DNA of 28,993 bases from DATARH01 sp050246595 (GTDB lineage: Bacteria > Pseudomonadota > Alphaproteobacteria > ATCC43930 > CGMCC-115725). The notes below the pieces were generated by a model. That model made no database searches and was not told the origin of the DNA. It saw nothing but the letters and a program-made list of their open reading frames with translations. This document shows, one piece after another, positions 22,453-28,993 of the stretch. Location of the stretch: the NCBI GenBank assembly GCA_050246595.1, contig JBFWVT010000061.1, positions 1-28,993 on the forward strand, in the 5' to 3' direction. Both the position numbers and the translations under genes were made by a program. Numbering within the stretch: position 1 is the stretch's first letter; every line of letters starts with the position of its first letter.

Positions 22453-23274
22453 CGCCACCAGCGTCGCTTCCTGGGCCCCCCAGCCGCTCGGGATCAGAAA
22501 CGCGGCGCTGCGCGCGGCAAAGCTGATGCTTTCGAGCATCACCGCTTCGGCGAAACCGGTCGGCGCGCCCATCAGGTACAGGGTCAGCCAGGTCTCGACG
22601 GCGTGGCCGAGAAACGCGACCAGATGCAGCGCCAGCGAGGCCGCGACGGCACCGCGGCTGTTCGCGACAAGCGCCAGCGCCGCGCCAAGCGCCTGCACCG
22701 AGGCGGCCATGCGCCGGCGGCCGAGCCGCAGCAGACCGCGCTCCAACGCCGCGAGCAATCGCCGCCGCGCCAGCAGCTCCCACCAGAACACGCCGAAAGC
22801 CGGCAGCAGCGCCGCGCTGATAACGACCGGCCACCAGCCCGCCTCGGCGCTGAGCCAGACCAGCAGCACAAAGCCGAGGATTGTGAACAGGATTTGCGCG
22901 ACCAGCGTGACGCAGAAATCGACCGCGACCGAGGCCGCCCCGCGCGCCGGCGCCGATATCCGCTGCTGCAACAGCCGCGCCCTGACAACGTCGCCGCCGA
23001 TCTGCGCCGCCGGCAAGGTCGCGTTGATCGCCTCGCCGATCCAGCGGAATGCCGCGACTTTAGAGAATGCCGGCCGATCCTGAACCGGGATCAGCCAATA
23101 CCAGGCGGCGGCGTTGACGATGATCGTCGCCGCGCGCACTCCCAGGATCGCGAGAAACCCCCAGCCGATCTGCGGAAACACCCGGAGCAGCTCGGCGAGG
23201 TCCGTCTGCGCCAGCAGCCACGCGACAACGGCGACCCCGAGCAGCAGACCGAGCAGGCGCAGCGCGCGGCTCAA
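22309..23274 (-). CDS. LPG-synthase-TM / flippase-like membrane protein, HpnL-like
   Basis: A 321-residue polytopic membrane protein of the UPF0104/lysylphosphatidylglycerol synthetase-TM group with about seven to eight hydrophobic helices. Family marks include LPAAQIGGDVVRARLL near residue 87 and the late segment ESISFAARSAAFLIPSGWGAQE, which closely resembles the hopanoid-cluster protein HpnL. Such proteins are thought to translocate or handle lipids or lipid-linked molecules across the inner membrane; direct evidence is limited. ruvX lies 7 bases upstream on the same strand, so the pair is likely one operon. It converges on, and overlaps by 144 bases, the PIG-L gene, suggesting antisense influence or shared lipid metabolism. 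Confidence 0.82.
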   Translation of the reverse strand: MSRALRLLGLLLGVAVVAWLLAQTDLAELLRVFPQIGWGFLAILGVRAATIIVNAAAWYWLIPVQDRPAFSKVAAFRWIGEAINATLPAAQIGGDVVRARLLQQRISAPARGAASVAVDFCVTLVAQILFTILGFVLLVWLSAEAGWWPVVISAALLPAFGVFWWELLARRRLLAALERGLLRLGRRRMAASVQALGAALALVANSRGAVAASLALHLVAFLGHAVETWLTLYLMGAPTGFAEAVMLESISFAARSAAFLIPSGWGAQEATLVALAAAAGLSPDNALALGLVKRAREVAVGLPGLAAWALAERRGTVRPTG

Positions 23275-23281
23275 GCGGGGA

Positions 23282-23758
23282 TCATGGACATGGGGCGGGG
23301 CGTCCGATCGCGTCGAGACAGCCTTGCAGGATATACGCCGCCGCGACCCGATCGACGATCTCGGCGCGGCGTTTCCGGGTCATGTCGTGCGCGATCATCT
23401 CGCGGGTTACCGCAGCGGTCGACAGGCGTTCGTCCCAGAACGCCACCGGCATGTCGCGCACCGCCAGCACATTGCGCGCGAACTGGCGCACCGATTGCGT
23501 GCGCGGCGTATCGCCGCCGGCCAGCGCCAGCGGCAGCCCGATCACCAGACCGCCGACCCCGTGTCGATCGACCAGCGCGAACAGCGCCGCCGCGTCGTCG
23601 CGAAACCGGCGCCGGCGGATCGTGTCGAGCGGGCTGGCGATGACGAGCCGTGTGTCGCTGAGCGCGGTGCCGATCGTCTTGGTGCCGACATCGAGACCGA
23701 GCAGCCGGAAGCCCGGCGGCACGGCGGCGCGCAGTTCCCTGGGATCGCTCAGAAGCAT
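23282..23758 (-). CDS. ruvX: Holliday junction resolvase-like protein RuvX (YqgF)
   Basis: A 158-residue RNase H-fold nuclease. Motifs are in order: GLDVGTKTIG (first catalytic Asp), VIGLPLALAG, WDERLST (Glu), and EIVDRVAAAYIL (last Asp). YqgF/RuvX proteins process 16S rRNA 5' ends and resolve Holliday-like DNA junctions. ATG 23758 gives the usual family length; a much longer open frame upstream is antisense to gatC and gatA and is not coding. The gene is divergent from gatC with only 59 bases between them, a layout common in alphaproteobacteria, and is followed by the flippase-like gene. Confidence 0.9.
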   Translation of the reverse strand: MLLSDPRELRAAVPPGFRLLGLDVGTKTIGTALSDTRLVIASPLDTIRRRRFRDDAAALFALVDRHGVGGLVIGLPLALAGGDTPRTQSVRQFARNVLAVRDMPVAFWDERLSTAAVTREMIAHDMTRKRRAEIVDRVAAAYILQGCLDAIGRPAPCP

Positions 23759-23817
23759 TCGAAGGCCTTGCGGCGCCGCTCGTTTCGCGCCATGTCGCTG
23801 ACCAGTGGAGACCGTAT

Positions 23818-24105
23818 ATGGCATTGAACAAAACCGAAGTCGCGCACATCGCCGCGCTCGCGCGAATCCGGCTCGCCGATACCGAGCTGGAGCCGCTCGC
23901 GGCCGAGCTGTCGCAGATCCTGACCTGGGTCGAGCAGCTTGGTGAGATCGATACCGACGGGGTTCCGCCGATGACCAGCGGCGCGGCGATGCGACTGCCG
24001 ATGCGCGACGATGTCGTGACCGACGGCGACCGCCGCGACGCGATCCTCGGCAACGCCCCGCATCAGGCCAAGGGGTTTTTCTCCGTGCCAAAGGTCGTCG
24101 AGTGA
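23818..24105 (+). CDS. gatC: Asp-tRNA(Asn)/Glu-tRNA(Gln) amidotransferase subunit C
   Basis: A 95-residue GatC, typical length. It opens MALNKTEVAHIAALARIRL and contains ELSQILTWVEQLGEIDTD, the conserved helical belt that wraps between GatA and GatB, ending with GFFSVPKVVE. GatC stabilises GatA in the heterotrimer that converts misacylated Glu-tRNA(Gln) or Asp-tRNA(Asn) to the correct amide form in the cytoplasm. The ATG follows GTGGAGACCGTAT. gatA starts 10 bases after its stop codon, so the two are one operon. Confidence 0.95.
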   Translation: MALNKTEVAHIAALARIRLADTELEPLAAELSQILTWVEQLGEIDTDGVPPMTSGAAMRLPMRDDVVTDGDRRDAILGNAPHQAKGFFSVPKVVE

Positions 24106-24115
24106 CGGTGGTCAC

Positions 24116-25597
24116 GTGACGGGGCTGACCGACCTGACCCTGGCCGAGGCGCGGGACGGGCTGCGCGCAAAGCAATTCTCGGCGCGCGAGCTGACCGAGG
24201 CCCATATCGCCGCGATGGAGGCGGCGCGACCGCTCAACGCCTTTATCACCGAGACGCCGGAGCGGGCGCTTGCGATGGCCGCTGCCGCCGACCAACGACT
24301 CGCAAGCGGCAAGGCCCTGCCGCTCGACGGCATCCCGATCGCGGTCAAGGACCTGTTCTGTACAAGGGGCGTTCTGACCACCGCCGCCTCGCACATCCTC
24401 GACGGGTTCACGCCGCCCTACGAATCGACGGTTACGGAAAAACTGTGGCAGGCCGGCGCGGTCATGCTCGGGAAAACCAATCTCGACGAATTCGCGATGG
24501 GGTCGTCCAATACGACCAGCTATTACGGCCCGGTCGAGAACCCGTGGCGTCGCCCCGGAGACAACCGGCCGCTGGTTCCCGGCGGCTCGTCGGGCGGCTC
24601 GGCGGCGGCGGTCGCGGCGCGCGCCGCGCTCGGGGCGACCGGCACCGATACCGGCGGCTCGATCCGCCAGCCGGCGAGTTTCTGCGGTATTGTCGGGCTG
24701 AAACCGACCTACGGCCGCTGCTCGCGCTGGGGGGTGGTGGCCTATGCCTCCTCGCTCGACACGCCCGGCCCGATGGCGCGCAGCGTGCGCGACGCGGCGA
24801 TCCTGCTCCAGGCGATGGCCGGGCACGATCCGCGCGACTCGACCTCGGCGCCGCTGCCGGTGCCGGATTGCGAGGCGGCGCTGACCGGGGATTTGCGCGG
24901 AGTTCGGGTCGGCATCCCGCGCGAATACCGGGCGGATTGCATGCCGGGCGAGATCGAAACCCTGTGGCAACAGGGCATTACCTGGCTGCGCGATGCCGGG
25001 GCCGAACCGGTCGAGATATCGCTGCCGGCGACCAGATACGCACTGCCGGCCTATTACATCATCGCCCCGGCCGAGGCGTCGTCGAACCTGGCGCGCTATG
25101 ACGGGGTGCGCTTCGGGCTGCGCGCGCCGGGCGACAGCCTCGACGAGATGTACGAGCTGACCCGCGCCGCCGGGTTTGGCGCCGAGGTGCGCCGCCGCGT
25201 GCTGATCGGCACCTATGTGCTGTCGGCCGGGTATTACGACGCCTATTACCTGAAGGCGCAGCGCGTGCGCACCTTGATCGCGCGCGATTTTACCGCCGCC
25301 TTCGAGCGGGTCGATTGCCTCCTGACCCCGACCGCGCCGAGCGCCGCCTTCGCGATCGGCGAAAAGACCGACGACCCCGTTGCGATGTATCTGAACGATG
25401 TGTTCACGGTGCCGGTCAACCTTGCCGGGCTGCCGGCGATCTCGGTCCCGGCCGGTCTGAGCGCGGAGGGGCTGCCGCTTGGGTTGCAGGTGATCGGCCG
25501 CGCCTTTGACGAGGCCACCGTGCTTCGGATCGGCGAGGTTCTGGAGCGCGCCGCGCAATTCACGCACCGGCCTTCGTTCATTCGGGCGGGCGCATGA
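24116..25597 (+). CDS. gatA: Asp-tRNA(Asn)/Glu-tRNA(Gln) amidotransferase subunit A
   Basis: A 493-residue amidase-signature enzyme. The Ser-cis-Ser-Lys triad is present: Lys78 (IAVKDLF), the cis-Ser in GGSSGGS (158-162) and nucleophile Ser182 in DTGGSIRQPA. GatA releases ammonia from glutamine and channels it to GatB. Other marks are LGKTNLDEFAMGSS and the late NLAGLPAISVP. It starts at GTG 24116, ten bases after gatC. A functional gatCAB usually means that a direct GlnRS and/or AsnRS is missing from the genome. gatB does not follow directly: two small genes of unknown function intervene. Confidence 0.96.
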   Translation: MTGLTDLTLAEARDGLRAKQFSARELTEAHIAAMEAARPLNAFITETPERALAMAAAADQRLASGKALPLDGIPIAVKDLFCTRGVLTTAASHILDGFTPPYESTVTEKLWQAGAVMLGKTNLDEFAMGSSNTTSYYGPVENPWRRPGDNRPLVPGGSSGGSAAAVAARAALGATGTDTGGSIRQPASFCGIVGLKPTYGRCSRWGVVAYASSLDTPGPMARSVRDAAILLQAMAGHDPRDSTSAPLPVPDCEAALTGDLRGVRVGIPREYRADCMPGEIETLWQQGITWLRDAGAEPVEISLPATRYALPAYYIIAPAEASSNLARYDGVRFGLRAPGDSLDEMYELTRAAGFGAEVRRRVLIGTYVLSAGYYDAYYLKAQRVRTLIARDFTAAFERVDCLLTPTAPSAAFAIGEKTDDPVAMYLNDVFTVPVNLAGLPAISVPAGLSAEGLPLGLQVIGRAFDEATVLRIGEVLERAAQFTHRPSFIRAGA

Positions 25598-25852
25598 GAC
25601 CGAGCGACGGCCGATCGGTTGCCAAGCCGCCAAAGCCGTCAAGGGATGCACTTGCAACTGTCGCGCTGACGCCGACGATAACATGCCCGATAATTTGAGA
25701 CCGGAATTGCCGTTGTTTGCCTTTGCGACCGTCACGGCCGCCGATTGCGTGATCGCGGCAAGGCAGGGGAAGCGGCAAGCAACGAGATTGCTTGGCATGA
25801 AGCCTAAGCATGTTGAGTGCCGATGTACCGAATGAGCACGGAGCAAACGTCG

Positions 25853-26074
25853 ATGCCTCGATTTCAACCGGGCGATCGGGTAATTCTAACGACGGCACCT
25901 ACTTCGCTGCTCCGCGGCCTACCGAAAGAGGATCAGAACGCGATACGGTCAATCGTCGGGAAACCGGTTGTCCTCGCCGGCTTCAGCTACGGACAGGCCG
26001 AGGTCGAATTCACCGATTCGCAAGGCGATGAGCACACTATCTGGGTTGATGCCGACCTGTTGCGACCGGCCTGA
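25853..26074 (+). CDS. Small hypothetical protein between gatA and gatB
   Basis: A 73-residue acidic protein with PRFQPGDRVILTTAP at the start and a second strand-rich half (GKPVVLAGFSYGQAEVEFTD, IWVDADLLRPA), suggesting a small SH3-like beta barrel. I recognise no named family or function. ATG 25853 is chosen because GGAG lies nine bases upstream; in-frame ATGs at 25817 and 25832 have no site but cannot be excluded. The 255 bases between gatA and this gene hold no other convincing gene or element. Confidence 0.7.
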   Translation: MPRFQPGDRVILTTAPTSLLRGLPKEDQNAIRSIVGKPVVLAGFSYGQAEVEFTDSQGDEHTIWVDADLLRPA

Positions 26075-26214
26075 TCGATGCAGGACTTTCCGGCGGGGCG
26101 GGCGCTCAATCCTCAGAAGGAATCGTTATCACGAAGGCCGGGCTGTAACGCGCAGAGCCGCGGCCACTCGTCACAAGCAATTGACAGGAAACGTCCAAGC
26201 GGCGGGAAACAGCA

Positions 26215-26694
26215 ATGGGGCTGATGGGCATAATCAACCGAATCGATGAGATGGCTTTCAAGCGCAGAGCCGTCATCGACAAGCTGCGGGCGCTGCAAAC
26301 GCCGATCAACTCGCATGCCTTGAAGATCATCGTCTATCCGGATGCCGACGAAGTCCCGCACTGGAAGCGCGAGCTTATCGCCTGGGGCAACGATCTCGCG
26401 GCGATGCAGTTGCGCGGTTTTCGCGGCGATATTCCGATGGGTTTCGCGCTCGCCTGGAACGGCCTGTATCGGGAGCCGTTCGAGGGCGCGGAGGATCGGG
26501 TTCTGGAATTGAAACTCGGCCAGATCGAACGCGAATACCAGCGTCCGATCGCCGGCGATCGCAGACAGATTATGACCGAGCTGACGCGCTTCCTGCGCTC
26601 GTATAGCGAGTCTATCGGTCAGAGCCGGTTTGTCGATCCGGTCGTAAATTCGCTGGGCCAACCTGTCCGTCTGGCCGAAACGGCCGCTAAATAA
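26215..26694 (+). CDS. Hypothetical protein upstream of gatB
   Basis: A 159-residue soluble protein rich in charged residues and predicted mostly helical: INRIDEMAFKRRAVIDKLRA, then HALKIIVYPDADEVPHWKRE and ELIAWGNDLAAMQLRG, and a Glu/Arg-rich C-terminal half. There is no signal peptide or membrane helix, and I do not recognise the family. Coding is supported by host-like codon use and a clean stop 46 bases before gatB. The ribosome site before ATG 26215 is weak (GCGGGAAACAGCA). It may be co-transcribed with gatB. Confidence 0.7.
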   Translation: MGLMGIINRIDEMAFKRRAVIDKLRALQTPINSHALKIIVYPDADEVPHWKRELIAWGNDLAAMQLRGFRGDIPMGFALAWNGLYREPFEGAEDRVLELKLGQIEREYQRPIAGDRRQIMTELTRFLRSYSESIGQSRFVDPVVNSLGQPVRLAETAAK

Positions 26695-26740
26695 GACACA
26701 ATAGATATCGCACGGGACCAGGTACGACGGAGCAGGTGGA

Positions 26741-28192
26741 ATGTCCGAACTGATCGAAGGCCGCACCGGCCCCTGGGAAGTCGCGATCGGTCTCGAAGTC
26801 CACGCCCAGGTGACGGCGCGCGCAAAACTGTTTTCCGGCGCCGCAACCGAGTTCGGGGCCGAGCCGAACACGCAGGTCTCGACCGTCGATGCCGCGTTTC
26901 CGGGCATGCTGCCGGTCATCAACCGGCATTGCGTCGCGCAGGCGGTCCGCACCGGGCTTGGGCTCGACGCCGAGATCAACCTGTTCAGCGTGTTCGACCG
27001 CAAGAATTATTTCTACCCCGACCTGCCGGCCGGGTATCAGATATCGCAGTACCAGCAGCCGATCGTCGGACGCGGCCGGATCGTGCTCGATATGCCGGAC
27101 GGTTCCTCGCGCGCGATCGGCATCACGCGGCTGCATCTCGAACAGGACGCCGGCAAGAGCCTGCACGACCAGCACCCGCGAGAGACCTATGTCGATCTGA
27201 ACCGCGCCGGTATCGCGCTGATGGAGATCGTCTCCGATCCGGATTTGCGCAGCGCCGAGGAGGCCGGGCTGTATCTGCGCAAACTGCGCTCGGTCCTGCG
27301 CTATCTTGGCACCTGCGACGGCAACATGGAGGAGGGGTCGCTGCGGTGCGACTGCAACGTCTCGGTGCGGCGGCCGGGCGAACCCTACGGCACGCGCTGT
27401 GAAATCAAGAATGTGAACTCGGTGCGTTTTGTCATGCAGGCGATCGAGTACGAGGCGCACCGGCAGATCGAACTGATCGAAGAGGGCGGCACGGTCGAGC
27501 AGCAGACGCGATTGTTCGACAGCGGCCGTGGCGTGACCCGGCCGATGCGCTCGAAGGAGCACGCGCACGACTACCGCTATTTCCCCGATCCCGATCTGTT
27601 GCCGCTGGAGCTGGAGCCGGAATGGGTCGCACGGCTGCGCGCCGAACTGCCCGAACTGCCCGATGCCAAACGGGCGCGCTTTGTCACCGAATACGGGCTG
27701 CGGCCGGAGGACGCGGACGTGCTCGTCGCCGAGCGCGCGACGGCCGAGTATTTCGAAAAAGTCGCCGCAGGCCGCGACCCGAAGGCGGCGGCGAACTGGG
27801 TCGTCGGCGATCTGTTCGGGGCGCTCAACCGGCTCGGTCTCGGCATCGAGCAGTCGCCGGTCGCACCCGACCGGCTCGGCGCGCTGCTCGACCTGATCGC
27901 CGATGGCACGATCTCGGGCCGCATCGCGAAAGACGTCTTCGCCGGGATGATCGACACCGGCGAGATGCCGGCTGCAATCGTCGAGCGCAGGGGGCTGCGT
28001 CAGGTCAGCGATACCGGCGCGATCGAGGCTGCCGTCGAGGCCGCACTCGCCGCCCACCCGGCGCAGGTCGCGCAATACCGCAGCAACCCGAAGGTGCTCG
28101 GCTTTTTTGTCGGGCAGGTCATGAAGGCGACCGGCGGCAAGGCCAACCCGGCCCTCGTCAACGAGAGGCTGCGCAAAAGGCTGGACGGCTAG
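26741..28192 (+). CDS. gatB: Asp-tRNA(Asn)/Glu-tRNA(Gln) amidotransferase subunit B
   Basis: A 483-residue GatB of normal length. The cradle domain has VAIGLEVHAQ, FPGMLPVIN, DRKNYFYPDLPAGYQISQ and LEQDAGKSLHD; the centre has LRCDCNVSVR and EIKNVNSVRF; RSKEHAHDYRYFPDPDL precedes the helical and tail (YqeY-like) domains, which contact tRNA (KVLGFFVGQVMKATGGKANP). GatB activates the misacylated tRNA with ATP and transfers the ammonia supplied by GatA. The ATG at 26741 follows GGAGCAGGTGGA. Separation from gatCA by 1.1 kb is unusual compared with the common gatCAB operon. Confidence 0.96.
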   Translation: MSELIEGRTGPWEVAIGLEVHAQVTARAKLFSGAATEFGAEPNTQVSTVDAAFPGMLPVINRHCVAQAVRTGLGLDAEINLFSVFDRKNYFYPDLPAGYQISQYQQPIVGRGRIVLDMPDGSSRAIGITRLHLEQDAGKSLHDQHPRETYVDLNRAGIALMEIVSDPDLRSAEEAGLYLRKLRSVLRYLGTCDGNMEEGSLRCDCNVSVRRPGEPYGTRCEIKNVNSVRFVMQAIEYEAHRQIELIEEGGTVEQQTRLFDSGRGVTRPMRSKEHAHDYRYFPDPDLLPLELEPEWVARLRAELPELPDAKRARFVTEYGLRPEDADVLVAERATAEYFEKVAAGRDPKAAANWVVGDLFGALNRLGLGIEQSPVAPDRLGALLDLIADGTISGRIAKDVFAGMIDTGEMPAAIVERRGLRQVSDTGAIEAAVEAALAAHPAQVAQYRSNPKVLGFFVGQVMKATGGKANPALVNERLRKRLDG

Positions 28193-28359
28193 GGCCTGTT
28201 GGGAAGTGCTCACAAACCCTTGCGGTCTGCGGTTGTTCGCCCGGAAGCATTATCCGGGGATTCCAGGTCGGGGTGGACGAGCTTAAATTAGGGATTTATA
28301 TACGTGATTGACCCAGACCGAAATCTGGGGTTGGCTGTCCCCGTAATCGAGGGGCGGTC

Positions 28360-28866
28360 ATGATCAAGCAATTCGCCAGCCTGCACGAGATGGTCGCGGC
28401 ATTCCCTGACGAGCAATCGTGCATTGACCATCTCCGTTCCATCCGTTGGCGCGACGGTGCGTTCTGCCCTCATTGCGGATCGCTGCGGATTTACCACTTT
28501 TCGGATAACCGGACCCACAAGTGCGGCGACTGTCGCAAGCGGTTTTCGATCAAAGTCGGGACGATTTTTGAAGACTCCAAAATCGGTCTGCATAAGTGGT
28601 TTATGGCAATCTGGCTCATCACATCACACAAGAAAGGGATCGCCAGCACACAGTTGGCACGGGACATCGGCGTCACCCAAAAGACGGCATGGTTCACGCT
28701 ACATCGTTTACGACACGCCGCAAAGACTAAATCGTTCAATGCTCCCTTAAAGGGGCAGGTTGAAGCGGATGAAACCTAAGTCGGTGGCAAAGAAAAGAAC
28801 AAGCATGCCGACAAAAAGAAGCCAGGCAGCCAAAGTAGCGCTAACAAGGCGGTCGTGTTCGGAATG
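28360..28866 (+). pseudogene. IS1595-family transposase, broken by an in-frame TAA and truncated
   Basis: The frame from ATG 28360 shows an N-terminal zinc ribbon (FCPHCGS, KCGDCRKRFS), the SIKVGTIFEDSKIGLHKW segment and the HTH part typical of IS1595 transposases, then reaches the start of the DDE/N core, VEADET. There TAA (28777-28779) replaces the Tyr codon of the usual ETYVGGKEKN; the same frame continues VGGKEKNKHADKKKPG and is lost near 28866, where an oppositely oriented transposase end begins. The element cannot encode a complete transposase. Terminal repeats could not be identified in the 167 bases after gatB. Confidence 0.8.
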
Positions 28867-28993
28867 CTAAGCAGACTGTACCGGAATGGGCGAGGGATTG
28901 TGTTGTTGCTCGTGGTTGAGACGGGCGACGGCGTTGTGGATCGCGTGTTCGAGAGCGTCGAGATCGGCGACGGTGTGATTGGCCAGATAATGC
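28867..28993 (-). CDS. Partial transposase-like C-terminus running off the window
   Basis: On the minus strand a frame open to the window edge reads HYLANHTVADLDALEHAI, then AVARLNHEQQ, and ends at TAG (28867-28869). The pattern, a YLAN segment followed by a helix with spaced Leu/Ala, resembles the C-termini of IS630-type DDE transposases; this is recognition from a short piece and could be wrong. It abuts the broken IS1595 gene exactly, so it probably belongs to an element that inserted into it. Confidence 0.4.
   Translation of the reverse strand, partial: HYLANHTVADLDALEHAIHNAVARLNHEQQHNPSPIPVQSA

Larger units (their letters stand above)
28360..28993. mobile_element. Nested insertion-sequence remnants downstream of gatB
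   Basis: A broken IS1595-type transposase gene is cut by the 3' end of a second transposase-like gene in the opposite direction. The outer left boundary may lie anywhere between 28193 and 28359, and the right side is outside the window. Confidence 0.65.

Noticed and set aside
25792..25810. Second TTGGCATGA... sigma-54-like box before the small gene at 25853
   Set aside because: Ten bases after GG there is AA, not GC; the required spacing is not met.
23282..25867. 861-codon open frame on the minus strand
   Set aside because: Only its last 158 codons are ruvX; the rest is antisense to gatC and gatA, is Arg-rich and shows no domain.
26687..28213. 508-codon minus-strand frame opposite gatB
   Set aside because: Shadow of a GC-rich gene in the opposite frame; gatB is unmistakable and no recognisable motif is present in the antisense product.
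1..28993. CRISPR array or phage gene block
   Set aside because: No regularly spaced direct repeats and no capsid, terminase, portal or integrase-like frame were seen; the repeats present are inverted and unevenly spaced.

Overview
The window reads as chromosomal DNA of a GC-rich alphaproteobacterium, probably Rhodospirillales-like. The strongest pointer is a DivL-type cell-cycle kinase that carries tyrosine in place of the phospho-acceptor histidine. The gatCA/gatB amidotransferase genes with ruvX divergent from gatC, the codon usage and the intergenic palindromes fit the same lineage. No rRNA, tRNA or CRISPR array was seen.

Bases 1-16,700 are accessory. They hold two PEP-CTERM surface proteins (one cut by the window edge, one behind a very good sigma-54 promoter), an orphan Phd/YefM antitoxin, and a string of mostly single-gene metabolic units on both strands: amidohydrolase/D-aminoacylase, GhrA-like reductase, a catalytically odd SDR, Gal80-like Gfo/Idh/MocA protein, molybdopterin hydroxylase large subunit, alpha/beta hydrolase, luciferase-like monooxygenase, HpaB-type hydroxylase and VOC dioxygenase-like protein. 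Nearly every junction between these units carries a palindromic repeat from one of three families.

At about 12.0-13.7 kb the composition turns sharply AT-rich. This island holds a zinc-ribbon membrane protein and, converging on it, a membrane lipase-like gene interrupted by one in-frame TGA. To its left is a UPF0175 antitoxin fused to a truncated PIN toxin. To its right is a DUF4279 gene with two in-frame stops. It looks like a transferred segment that landed in, or decayed together with, a toxin-antitoxin locus.

Bases 16,750-28,200 are mostly core or lineage-conserved: divL, a YfcG-like glutathione transferase, a translationally coupled GT4 glycosyltransferase/PIG-L deacetylase pair, a convergent flippase-like membrane protein in an operon with ruvX, then gatC-gatA, two small unknown genes, and gatB. 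GatCAB implies tRNA-dependent synthesis of Gln-tRNA and/or Asn-tRNA. The window ends in a nonsense-broken IS1595-type transposase cut by the 3' end of another transposase gene.
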